NCBI GenBank assembly: GCA_002007315.1 | Contig: LNZQ01000077.1 | Span: 1 to 27,654 of the forward strand | Source: Epulopiscium sp. Nele67-Bin004 | GTDB lineage: Bacteria; Bacillota_A; Clostridia; Lachnospirales; Cellulosilyticaceae | DNA length: 27,654 nt | Direction of reading: 5' to 3' | Part shown: positions 1 through 7,463 of the stretch, one piece after another | Position numbering within the stretch: position 1 is the stretch's first letter | Layout of the letters: each line of letters begins with the position of its first letter | The notes under the pieces: model-generated | What the model was told of the DNA's origin: nothing | The model's input: only the letters and a program-made list of their open reading frames with translations | Database searches by the model: none | Position numbers and translations under genes: made by a program

Positions 1-1088
1 TATCTATCACCTTGAGTGGCAAGCTCGTCTATAGTATAAATATATCTTGGGTCATCAATTGACTTTTTATATATACCAAAATCAAATTCTGTTGTGCCAC
101 CCCCAAAGTCAAATACGCCATAAAACACTTGTTCATCTTCTTTAGGTCTAAATCCATACGCCTCAAGTGCAGACATTGCATACGCAGTAACTTCACTTAC
201 ACCGATTTCCACACTAAAGTTGCTCATTAGTTCTTCATTTTCAAGTATAGCTGTCGGTAGTGAACGTCTAATTCCCGTATCAAACGCTTGTGCAATTTTA
301 TCAACTACATCTTTTTCATATGTAGTTGGGTATGCAATCAAATATTTCAAATGTATACCGTTGTACAAGTTATTTATATATGAACCTAAATAATACGCAT
401 AAAGCTCAAGTGGATTAAACGAACAATCTTCGTCTATATCATAAAAAGACGGAATTTCATACGTATGTTTTTGCGTATCTTTAATTCTGCTACCTTCACC
501 TTTTTGCACGCACCATTGTTTCAAATCAACAAAAAACGAATAATAATCTTCGCTTGTGCTTGCGATAAAATCTTCTCTCGCACTATGATGAACGCTAAGA
601 TCTGCCCATTTTGTTCTAGGTCTACCACCAAGTGCCTTATAACTTTCGATAAAGCCCATCATATTTTTAAAGTGCATAATAGTTGGAACTTCAAAATCTT
701 TTGGATCAACTGGCTTTTGTAAGTCTTTAGCACCAATTCGTAGTGGCCAAATTTTTGACGACTCATCTTGATACACAACAACTGTATATTTTGCTCCAAA
801 GTCAATACCAATTGTACCTTTTTTTACATCTTTAATTGGGTCACGATAATATGTGTTGCTGTCATTACGCATAGCATCACTAAGATTTTCCCAATGTCCA
901 CGGTTTGGATCCGTTAATAGTTGCATATTGTATTTTGCAATGTCAATACGATGGTTGTCATATTCCATAAGCTCTTTACAATATGCATTACCCTCTTTAC
1001 TCGTTTTCTTTTTCTTGGGACTATCGTCGGATTTCTTCTCCTCTTTCTTCTCCTCTTTCTGCTCTTCTTTTTTTTCTTCCTCAGCCAT
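1..1088 (-). CDS. Hsp70/actin-fold ATPase-like protein (partial, C-terminus beyond the window)
   Basis: Read from the reverse strand: 362 codons are visible and the frame is still open at base 3. Residues 1-35 are a highly charged Lys/Glu tail. Residues 93-105 (IGIDFGAKYTVVV) match the phosphate-1 loop of Hsp70/actin-type ATPases, and residues 325-336 (FDFGGGTTEFDF) match the phosphate-2 motif. The long insertion between them differs from canonical DnaK, so this is a divergent Hsp70-like protein and not the housekeeping chaperone. In-frame ATGs lie at 1097, 1094 and 1088. GGGAG at 1098-1102 sits 9 nt before the 1088 ATG, which favours that start. It is the third gene after DUF5711 and CvpA-like genes, 27 nt downstream, so a membrane- or envelope-linked role is inferred. 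The fold call is firm; the function is unknown. Confidence 0.8.
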   Translation of the reverse strand, partial: MAEEEKKEEQKEEKKEEKKSDDSPKKKKTSKEGNAYCKELMEYDNHRIDIAKYNMQLLTDPNRGHWENLSDAMRNDSNTYYRDPIKDVKKGTIGIDFGAKYTVVVYQDESSKIWPLRIGAKDLQKPVDPKDFEVPTIMHFKNMMGFIESYKALGGRPRTKWADLSVHHSAREDFIASTSEDYYSFFVDLKQWCVQKGEGSRIKDTQKHTYEIPSFYDIDEDCSFNPLELYAYYLGSYINNLYNGIHLKYLIAYPTTYEKDVVDKIAQAFDTGIRRSLPTAILENEELMSNFSVEIGVSEVTAYAMSALEAYGFRPKEDEQVFYGVFDFGGGTTEFDFGIYKKSIDDPRYIYTIDELATQGDR

Positions 1089-1115
1089 TTTCATCATCTC
1101 CCTTTTTTATAAATA

Positions 1116-1799
1116 TTATAATGTTAAACCAATCATATAGTCAAACAAAAAGTTGTTATCATAAAACCATCGTACAAAAATACTGCTTTCCCACATAAGT
1201 GTTAGCCATTCACATTGCGGCGATACAGTTAAAAATGGTATTACCAAACAAAATAGCCAAATTACAACTATTGCCTCAGCAAACCCAAGCACAATCCCGC
1301 CCCAACTGTTTACAGTTCTAAGCACTGGTAGTTGTGCAATCAAATCCGCACCGCTAACGAAAAATGCTATCCCTATCTTTACTATTATGATAACGATTAT
1401 GACAGAAAATACATTGATAGCCATATTTGCTATATAACTTGAGATATAATCGATAATGTTATTTGCCCCAAATATGGCATAAACTTCCTTATTATTGTTT
1501 TGTATCAAAATATCAACTAGCGGGTCTGGCATCATATACAAATACTCCGTCAAAGCATTTGCTTGCGATTGAACGCCTTCTACTAAGTCCAAATTTATCA
1601 ACAAATCTCCGATGTACTTTTCAATTGTTTCATCAATAAGTGTAAGTCTTAACATAGCCGACACAACTGGATAACATATTACTGCTACCCCAAATGATAT
1701 AAACACTGATGTAAGTTTGTATACCGACACAATTAGTCCACGATTATATGCCCTATAACATAGTGCTACAATAAAAAATATTCCTATCAAATCTAACAT
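1116..1799 (-). CDS. CvpA-family membrane protein
   Basis: A 227-residue hydrophobic protein. The N-terminus (LDLIGIFFIVALCYRAYNRG) is the CvpA-type opening, with a first membrane segment followed by a short basic turn and a second segment at about 22-50. Further hydrophobic stretches lie near residues 128-150 and 165-190. CvpA proteins are named from colicin V production but have a general, poorly understood envelope role. Its ATG overlaps the upstream DUF5711 stop as TAATG, and GGAGG lies 8 nt before it inside the upstream gene, so translational coupling is likely. The assignment rests on N-terminal pattern, topology and the DUF5711 neighbour. Confidence 0.75.
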   Translation of the reverse strand: MLDLIGIFFIVALCYRAYNRGLIVSVYKLTSVFISFGVAVICYPVVSAMLRLTLIDETIEKYIGDLLINLDLVEGVQSQANALTEYLYMMPDPLVDILIQNNNKEVYAIFGANNIIDYISSYIANMAINVFSVIIVIIIVKIGIAFFVSGADLIAQLPVLRTVNSWGGIVLGFAEAIVVIWLFCLVIPFLTVSPQCEWLTLMWESSIFVRWFYDNNFLFDYMIGLTL

Positions 1800-3067
1800 T
1801 AATCCGCCTCCGAACTCTTAGTTTTAAGCCTAACTATACTATCACTTGTAATGGCAACGTAAAAACCATCAGCAGCCAACACTTGAGATACATCTTGTGT
1901 TGCGTGATACTCAAAATATTGTGTCCCAACTTTGTTGTAGCCTTTAAAGTTTCGCCCATCGCCAACGATAGTGCCTTTAGAATTTGAATTAAAAAACTTT
2001 AGTTGCAAGTCAAAATCCAAGTCTACAGTGATGTCCGTATCTTGCTTCATAAGAGTAAGTTTGCTGTTTGAATGTACTGTGTTTCCAACTGTCCAATTTC
2101 CTGTGACAATTGGCAAATATCCTCCAATTGTCGGTGCTGCATCTGCTGTCGGGTAAAATATTACACCACTAACGGACACTCTCCTAAGTTTTGTGCCGTC
2201 GGTATCATAAAATGTAATGTATTTATCGCCAATGCTTACCCAAGTATCATTGTCTATAAATTGTATATCATATACCAAGTTATTTTCTTCAATGCTACCG
2301 TACAACATCGGTTCATACGTTTCTGTTTGTGGTTTGTTCATCGAAATTGCCCCAACATTTGATGCAACTTCAACTCCGCCAACATACAAGTAACTTATCA
2401 TAATTAAAGAATCATCTGGCGACACTGTTGCTGCAACAGGGTAATCCCCATTGCTAACAAAACTTCCGCTGCTCACTTCCAAAAAGCGCCCATTACTATC
2501 ATATGCAGACACAAGATGTCCATTCTCAAGTTGTTGTATAACCGCAACTGTGCCATTTTCGTTTATTGAAAAAGTAACTATTGGGTTTTGTAGCAAAATT
2601 TCGCCACGTTTACCTTTGTCGCTATAAATAGTTATAGTTTTTTCGCCAACAGCGCCAATAGCCAAATATGGCTCAGTTTGTGCAACAATTATATTGTCAA
2701 GACTATGAATGCTACTCCACACTTCATTGCCTCTTTTATCAAGTGCAACAATCCCGTCCTCACTAATATAAACAACTTGATCCTCATTTACGCAAACATG
2801 TTCCATTCTAAGTGGGTTAAATTCATAAATCACGCTGTCAACCTCAAGATAAACTAACTCACGTGTGCTTTCAATATAAGCAGTATATCCTATATAAACT
2901 ACAAGCAATAGTGCTACTGCCCCCATAATAAATGCTGGCAAATTTTTTTTATAGTCTGGTTTAATAGATTTTTTTACTTTTTCTCTTTGTGTAGATTGTG
3001 TAGACGTTTTTTCTGATGTTACGTTTATAGGTATAACTTTACTTTTGTCTTTTGAATCTTTTTGCAT
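1799..3067 (-). CDS. DUF5711-family membrane-anchored beta-propeller-like protein
   Basis: 422 residues. Residues 1-43 are a polar, lysine-rich cytoplasmic tail. One membrane helix spans about 44-64, and the remainder is extracytoplasmic. That part has repeated beta blades of the WD40/PQQ kind, for example stretches near VVYISEDGIVALDKRGNEVW and TITIYSDKGKRGEILL, each pairing a hydrophobic strand with a D-x-x-G turn. This layout fits the DUF5711 family of Clostridia, whose function is unknown. GGGGGGAG lies 8 nt before the ATG. It is the first gene of the DUF5711-CvpA-Hsp70-like operon, and its stop overlaps the next start by one base. A sensing or scaffold role at the envelope is inference only. 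Confidence 0.75.
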   Translation of the reverse strand: MQKDSKDKSKVIPINVTSEKTSTQSTQREKVKKSIKPDYKKNLPAFIMGAVALLLVVYIGYTAYIESTRELVYLEVDSVIYEFNPLRMEHVCVNEDQVVYISEDGIVALDKRGNEVWSSIHSLDNIIVAQTEPYLAIGAVGEKTITIYSDKGKRGEILLQNPIVTFSINENGTVAVIQQLENGHLVSAYDSNGRFLEVSSGSFVSNGDYPVAATVSPDDSLIMISYLYVGGVEVASNVGAISMNKPQTETYEPMLYGSIEENNLVYDIQFIDNDTWVSIGDKYITFYDTDGTKLRRVSVSGVIFYPTADAAPTIGGYLPIVTGNWTVGNTVHSNSKLTLMKQDTDITVDLDFDLQLKFFNSNSKGTIVGDGRNFKGYNKVGTQYFEYHATQDVSQVLAADGFYVAITSDSIVRLKTKSSEAD

Positions 3068-3103
3068 TTATCAAGCTCCCCCCATTTTTGTTTATTAATC
3101 TAC

Positions 3104-3132
3104 ATTATACAAAAAAAAACGAGCTATTGCAA
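3104..3132 (-). promoter_or_regulatory. SigA-type promoter of the DUF5711 operon
   Basis: On the minus strand TTGCAA (3132-3127), a 17-nt spacer and a perfect TATAAT (3109-3104) lie 36 nt before the DUF5711 ATG. The -35 box falls in the terminator hairpin of flagellin 1, and the terminator U-tract forms part of the spacer. Confidence 0.7.
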
Positions 3133-3154
3133 ACCTATAGGTATACAATAACTC
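3111..3154 (-). terminator. Rho-independent terminator of flagellin 1
   Basis: Minus-strand stem GAGTTATTG (3154-3146) pairs with CAATAGCTC (3129-3121) through 9 bp including one G-U pair. A 16-nt loop separates the arms and nine T follow (3119-3111). It sits 7 nt after the flagellin 1 stop. Confidence 0.85.
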
Positions 3155-3160
3155 ATTTTT

Positions 3161-4501
3161 TTATGCCCACAACAATGCAAGTATCGTTTCAGGTGCTTGA
3201 TTTGCTTGTGCAATCATAGCATATGCAGATTGAGATAAAATGTTACTCTTAACGAAATCAACCATTTCGCTAGCAAGGTCTGCATCTCTAATTCCAGATT
3301 CCGCACTTTGCAAATTGTCTGATGCCGTGTTAAGTGTGTTAATTCTATATTCTAGGCGATTTTCAACTGCCCCAAGATTAGCTCTCTCAGCTGAAACTAA
3401 ATCAATTGCAGCATCAATTTTGTCAAGTGCGTCTGAACTTGTTAAATCAAGATCGCCAAGCCCTAAGTCCGTCGCTGTCATACTATTTATTTCTAGTGTA
3501 ATAGATTGACCTGAGTTTGCTCCAACTTGGAATGTGAAAGACGTTGTTGCACGTTCTGTAGTTTCTGCTTCTGTAGTGCCACCACCGTCAACAGCCATAA
3601 TGCCATCATCTGCTGCTGCCTGTGTATCTTCGTTTATAGTTGCAACTGCGTATTGAGATGCGTCCTGCGTAACTGGATCCATTGGATCAACTTCTTCATC
3701 AACTGGATATTTAGCCAAATACTCTTCTGTTGCTTCTTCCATTTCCACAAATTCGCTGTAGTCCTCATCTTCAAACAATGCATAGTCTGAATATCCTGCA
3801 ATGTCAGACAACATTTCTGAAGATGAAATTTCTGCTGGCGGTTCTGGCATTGGGATAACGTATTTTGTATCCTCAAACTCATCTGTAACGCTACTGTTAC
3901 TCATAGCTGTTGTAAGTGTTGTGTCACCCACATACAGCGTCATATTTTCAGATGGGTCAGACGACTCAAATATAGAATCTAGTTCTTCAACTGAAATAGA
4001 CATTGAAAGTTCAGCCGTTTCAGCTGCTGTAGACGTACCGGCATCACCGCTAGTTCCAGTGTCACCAGTGCTTGAGTCTTCTGCACCTGCCCCAAGTAAA
4101 TTCATTGTGTTAAACTCGGTGTCAGTTGCAATTGACGTTATCTCGGCTAAAAGTTCGTCTGCCTGTGCTTGCATAACTGCTTTTTGCTCGTCTGTATACG
4201 TGTCATTTTGAGCTTGAACTGCAAGTTCACGAATTGTCATAAGTATATCACTTACTTCTGAAAGTGCTCCATCAGCAGTTTGGATAAGCGAAATACCATC
4301 TTGTGCATTTTGGCTTGCTTGATTTAAGCTGCTTATTTGTGCTCGCATACTTTGAGATATAGCAAGGCTTGCTGCGTTGTCCGCTGCACTATTAATTTTC
4401 AATCCTGATGATAGTCTTTCTATCGCTGTTGCTTGGTCTGCATCATGTATTAATGCATACCTGTGTGCTGTCATAGCACTTAAATTGTTATTAATTACCA
4501 T
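3161..4501 (-). CDS. Flagellin 1 (divergent flagellin)
   Basis: 446 residues with the flagellin plan: N-terminal D0/D1 helices (about 1-135, opening MVINNNLSAMTAHRYAL), a variable acidic centre (about 136-320, rich in Glu, Asp, Ser and Thr), and C-terminal D1/D0 (about 321-446, starting FQVGANSGQ and containing NRLEY, SAESGIRDADLASEMV and QANQAP). It is exported by the flagellar type III apparatus and polymerises in the filament. It is clearly more distant than the other three: DNAASLAIS replaces [19 protein letters not shown] replaces [10 protein letters not shown], and it ends in LLWA where the others end in LQLLQ or LQLLG. GGGGGA lies 7 nt before the ATG. It is transcribed divergently from flagellin 2 and lacks a visible SigD box. 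Confidence 0.95.
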   Translation of the reverse strand: MVINNNLSAMTAHRYALIHDADQATAIERLSSGLKINSAADNAASLAISQSMRAQISSLNQASQNAQDGISLIQTADGALSEVSDILMTIRELAVQAQNDTYTDEQKAVMQAQADELLAEITSIATDTEFNTMNLLGAGAEDSSTGDTGTSGDAGTSTAAETAELSMSISVEELDSIFESSDPSENMTLYVGDTTLTTAMSNSSVTDEFEDTKYVIPMPEPPAEISSSEMLSDIAGYSDYALFEDEDYSEFVEMEEATEEYLAKYPVDEEVDPMDPVTQDASQYAVATINEDTQAAADDGIMAVDGGGTTEAETTERATTSFTFQVGANSGQSITLEINSMTATDLGLGDLDLTSSDALDKIDAAIDLVSAERANLGAVENRLEYRINTLNTASDNLQSAESGIRDADLASEMVDFVKSNILSQSAYAMIAQANQAPETILALLWA

Positions 4502-4538
4502 GTGTGTTCCCCCTAAAGTATTACCAAAAATTTTCTAT

Positions 4539-4547
4539 ATTATACCA
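4539..4547 (-). promoter_or_regulatory. Extended -10 promoter of flagellin 1
   Basis: The minus strand reads TGG-TATAAT, an extended -10 element, with its 3' end 37 nt before the flagellin 1 ATG. No convincing -35 box is present and no CGATAT SigD box was found in this direction. Confidence 0.5.
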
Positions 4548-4615
4548 CATAAATGGTACAAAGTACTAGCAATTTTTTAAAAATAAATATTTGGTAATAT
4601 ATTCTATTGGTTATT

Positions 4616-4641
4616 TATGGTATAATAATTTTTGTCGATAT
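4616..4641 (+). promoter_or_regulatory. Probable SigD-type promoter of flagellin 2
   Basis: TCGATAT (4635-4641) matches the SigD -10 consensus CCGATAT at 6 of 7 positions. The -35 partner 15 nt upstream is poor (TATG against TAAA). A TATAAT at 4621-4626 offers an alternative SigA -10, but it also lacks a good -35. The ATG is 53 nt downstream. Confidence 0.4.
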
Positions 4642-4694
4642 ATTAAATAATAAACATAGCAAAAGACGCTAAAATCGACTCAAGGAGGAGTAAT

Positions 4695-6341
4695 ATGAGA
4701 ATTTACAACAATCTTATGGCTGTTAATGCGAACCGAAATTTGGGAATCAATAACAGTGAACAAGCTAGTTCAATGGAAAAACTTGCCTCAGGTATGCGTA
4801 TAAATAGAGCTGCAGATGATGCGGCAGGGCTTGCAATTTCTGAAAAAATGCGTAACCAAATACGTGGTTTAAACCAAGCTAGTAGAAATGCCCAAGACGG
4901 TATTTCACTTATTCAAATTGCAGAGGGGGCACTTGCTGAGTCACAAGAAATGTTGCAACGTATACGTGAGCTTTCTATTCAATCGCTAAACGACACTTTT
5001 ACTGAAGAGGATAGAGCAAAAATTGATATCGAAGTAACAGAAATGTTAAGTGAAATTCAAGGTATTGCAGAAAAAACAGAATTTAACGGTATGACGTTAC
5101 TTACAGGAAGTACTGGTCTTGATGATTTTGACGACACAGTTGTAACTGACCCAGATACTGGCGAAATTATTTCTGACAGTGCACAAGTATTTTCTGCTGC
5201 CGAAATTGCTGCTGAAGAAATTGAGTTTGCATATACAGCACTTGAAACAAACGCAAACTGGGAAACTGTTACAGATGCTATAGACAATGCAACCGTATTA
5301 GACCAAAACGCTTGGGACTCTATGACGACTTCAGAAAAAGTTCTTGAGCTACTTATGCCAACGGGAATTACATCAGTTCCAACAACGGGGGACGGAACAG
5401 TTGCGGATACGGCGCTAAAAGACGCTTGGAATAACTTACTTGATAGCGATGTGGCAAACGCTCTTGCATATCTTGACGTGTGGGAAACTAGCGATTTAGG
5501 AGGTTCTATTTCAACAGCTAGCACTTCTTACAATGATTTAATCTCTGAATATTCATCATTAAAATCATCTCTACAAAGCATTGTAAATGCTGGCGGTGAT
5601 GATGCAGCAACTGCACAAATTATATTAGACGCACTAAGCTTTTATGAAAGTAAGATGACAAACGGAATGTCTGACTATGGTTTGTCAAACACATTTAATG
5701 ATTTATCTGAACTTGTAAAAGGATATGACTATTACACACTTATGAACGGTGGAGATGACGGTAGCGGAACCAGTTTCACATCAACCTCACCTGGAGCAGA
5801 TGCTATTGCGGCTCTAACAGCATCTAACACGACGTTTAAAGACCAAGTTGAAGATTATACAGATTTACTTAACAGCTATGTATATTCAGTTGCAACAACT
5901 TTTTCTGACGATGTGCCAGAAAATTCTTCTATATCAACAGGCGAATCAGTTATATTCTCATTCCACGTTGGGGCAAACCAAGACCAAAAAATTACTGTTA
6001 GCATAGACAGTATGACAACTGATGCACTTGGAATTACAGAGCTTAGCGTTGCCACTAAAGAAGAGGCTAGTGCTGCACTTGCCCTAGTTGATGAGGCTAT
6101 AGACAAAATTTCAAGTCAGCGTGCACTGTTGGGGGCTGTTCAAAACAGGCTTGAGCACACTGTCAAAAATGTGGACAACACTGCCGAGAATTTACAATCT
6201 GCCGAATCACAAATTCGTGATACTAATATGGCTGAAGAGATGGTAAATCTCACTAAATATAACATATTAACACAAGCAACCCAATCTATGCTTGCACAAG
6301 CTAATCAAAATCCAGAAATGGTGTTGCAATTGTTGCAATAG
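4695..6341 (+). CDS. Flagellin 2
   Basis: 548 residues. Conserved N-terminal D0/D1 covers about 1-135 ([19 protein letters not shown] at the start, [31 protein letters not shown]). A variable centre covers about 136-420, and C-terminal D1/D0 about 422-548 ([37 protein letters not shown], ending LQLLQ). AGGAGGAG ends 4 nt before the ATG. The central region carries a stretch ([16 protein letters not shown], later AYLDVWE) that recurs in flagellin 4. A 21-bp tandem array begins on the last base of the stop codon, and the terminator lies about 180 nt beyond it. It is a filament subunit, divergently oriented to flagellin 1. Confidence 0.96.
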   Translation: MRIYNNLMAVNANRNLGINNSEQASSMEKLASGMRINRAADDAAGLAISEKMRNQIRGLNQASRNAQDGISLIQIAEGALAESQEMLQRIRELSIQSLNDTFTEEDRAKIDIEVTEMLSEIQGIAEKTEFNGMTLLTGSTGLDDFDDTVVTDPDTGEIISDSAQVFSAAEIAAEEIEFAYTALETNANWETVTDAIDNATVLDQNAWDSMTTSEKVLELLMPTGITSVPTTGDGTVADTALKDAWNNLLDSDVANALAYLDVWETSDLGGSISTASTSYNDLISEYSSLKSSLQSIVNAGGDDAATAQIILDALSFYESKMTNGMSDYGLSNTFNDLSELVKGYDYYTLMNGGDDGSGTSFTSTSPGADAIAALTASNTTFKDQVEDYTDLLNSYVYSVATTFSDDVPENSSISTGESVIFSFHVGANQDQKITVSIDSMTTDALGITELSVATKEEASAALALVDEAIDKISSQRALLGAVQNRLEHTVKNVDNTAENLQSAESQIRDTNMAEEMVNLTKYNILTQATQSMLAQANQNPEMVLQLLQ

Positions 6342-6482
6342 GCGATTTGCGGGCGGTGTTCGGCGATTTGTGGGCGATGTTCGGTGATTTGCGGGCGGTG
6401 TTCGGTGATTTGCGGGCGGTGTTCGGTGATTTGCGGGCGGTGTTCGGCGATTTGCGGGCGATGTTCGGCGATTTGCGGGCGG
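6341..6482 (+). repeat. 21-bp tandem repeat array, six full units plus a partial seventh
   Basis: Units of 21 bp (GGYGATTTGYGGGCGRTGTTC) start at 6341, 6362, 6383, 6404, 6425 and 6446. A seventh, partial unit begins at 6467 and runs into a GC-rich palindrome. Units differ at only a few positions, mainly transitions. The array begins on the final base of the flagellin 2 stop codon and is far more GC-rich than its surroundings. Confidence 0.95.
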
Positions 6483-6500
6483 CCAGTGACCGCCCCTACG
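6475..6500 (+). repeat. Dispersed GC-rich palindrome, copy 1
   Basis: The core GGGCGGCCAGTGACCGCCC (6477-6495) folds into a hairpin of GGGCGG against CCGCCC, extended by two further pairs around a 3-nt loop, and is followed by CTACG. The same core recurs at 9156-9180 (inverted), 9256-9282 and 14452-14470. Confidence 0.85.
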
Positions 6501-6521
6501 ATTGTTGTAATAATTTTTATT

Positions 6522-6559
6522 CCCCTTTTTGCATATACATGTTAAAAGGGGGTTTTTTT
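6522..6559 (+). terminator. Rho-independent terminator of flagellin 2
   Basis: CCCCTTTT (6522-6529) pairs with AAAAGGGG (6544-6551), followed by seven T (6553-6559). The GGGGG of the 3' arm (6548-6552) is also the only ribosome-binding sequence for the ATG at 6560. Confidence 0.8.
6548..6552 (+). promoter_or_regulatory. Ribosome-binding site of the PLAT gene inside a terminator stem
   Basis: GGGGG sits 7 nt before the ATG at 6560 and decides that start. In read-through transcripts it would be paired in the terminator hairpin, so translation from such RNA may be blocked. Confidence 0.55.
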
Positions 6560-7357
6560 ATGGCTACTTATAATATTGAAATTCAAACAAGCACAGAGCG
6601 TCACGCCACAACATTTGCAAACATTTTCATAAAACTTTATGGGGCAAGAGGTATTTCTATCGAATACAAACTAAACGACTATATTTTAGATGCACACCAC
6701 AACTTTCATCACGCACAATATCCAACAAAAGCCTGTATACAATCTGATGAGGACTATGGCGACATATACAAAATCGACATACGAAGTGACGGCTCTGGCT
6801 TTAGTCCAAATTGGCTTATAAACTACATCAATATTGGTCACCAAGACAACGGCACGACTAGCAAATTTATTATCCCATCTGGCAATTGGATTGACGACCC
6901 ACATTGTGTGTATTCATTTACTGTTACGTCTGGTTTTCACAACGACATACAACAGCTTGAAAAAAACAATATCGTATTATACAGCTCTCCTATCACGATA
7001 CCTCCACACCTTGAATATACCCACGAATACAAAAAAATAATTACCGTATCTGTTAGCAAATCAAGCATTATCGTAACAGACTCATCACTTACAGCAACTG
7101 CAAACGTTAGCTATCACGCTATTTCCGCAAGTTTTGATACAATGATTGAACATAAATTAAGCGAAACGCTATCAACCAATTTAAACGAAAGTATCGAAGT
7201 TACAGGGACGTACACTGTGCCTGCTGGCGACAAAGAAAGGACGTTTAAAGAATGTTGGGTGCACGAATATAGCCCGTACACTGTTGAAATGGGCAGTCAC
7301 TCATATCAATTTATCGTGCCAACCGACGTGCAATTTGGCGGTTTAATTGAATTATAA
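6560..7357 (+). CDS. PLAT/LH2-domain protein with a beta-rich C-terminal half
   Basis: 265 residues. Residues about 2-118 follow the PLAT/LH2 beta-sandwich pattern: an opening strand (YNIEIQTSTE), NIFIKLYGARGIS, a strand with YKIDIRSDGSG, then PNWLINYINI and a closing F-x(6)-W. PLAT domains bind lipids or membrane proteins. Residues about 140-265 are Ser/Thr-rich alternating strands with a VPAGDKERTF turn, faintly like aerolysin-type beta proteins; that second part is not identified. No signal peptide is seen. The frame stays open upstream through the 21-bp repeats to a TTG at 6347, but only the 6560 ATG has a ribosome site. It follows flagellin 2 after a terminator, so it probably has its own expression or depends on read-through. 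Confidence 0.7.
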   Translation: MATYNIEIQTSTERHATTFANIFIKLYGARGISIEYKLNDYILDAHHNFHHAQYPTKACIQSDEDYGDIYKIDIRSDGSGFSPNWLINYINIGHQDNGTTSKFIIPSGNWIDDPHCVYSFTVTSGFHNDIQQLEKNNIVLYSSPITIPPHLEYTHEYKKIITVSVSKSSIIVTDSSLTATANVSYHAISASFDTMIEHKLSETLSTNLNESIEVTGTYTVPAGDKERTFKECWVHEYSPYTVEMGSHSYQFIVPTDVQFGGLIEL

Positions 7358-7380
7358 CTCCCCCTGTCACTTTGTTCCTT

Positions 7381-7406
7381 CCCCCTCAGTGAGGGGGACT
7401 TTTTTT
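7381..7406 (+). terminator. Terminator of the PLAT gene
   Basis: CCCCCTC (7381-7387), a 3-nt loop and GAGGGGG (7391-7397) are followed by seven T (7400-7406). Confidence 0.85.
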
Positions 7407-7419
7407 GCATCACAAATGT

Positions 7420-7455
7420 CCCCCTCCCCGAGGGGGAAAATCGCCATCAGGCGAT
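7420..7455 (-). terminator. Two hairpins after the ABC permease gene
   Basis: ATCGCC/GGCGAT (7440-7455), with four T after it on the minus strand, and a second CCCCCTC-N3-GAGGGGG hairpin (7420-7436) lie just beyond the permease stop. The T-run is short, so termination may also rely on the hairpin at 7381-7397. Confidence 0.5.
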
Positions 7456-7463
7456 AGGGGGAG

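Noticed and set aside
465..1198. Plus-strand open frames at the left end
   Set aside because: They lie opposite the Hsp70-like gene, which has both phosphate motifs and a full open frame, and they encode low-complexity hydrophobic peptides.
6341..6482. CRISPR-like array
   Set aside because: Units are contiguous 21-bp tandem repeats with no spacers, and there are no cas genes.
6347..6559. N-terminal extension of the PLAT protein through the 21-bp repeats, giving RAVFGDL heptapeptides
   Set aside because: It starts at a TTG with no ribosome site, directly after a flagellin stop, and crosses a palindrome and a terminator. The frame is open only because the unit length is a multiple of three.
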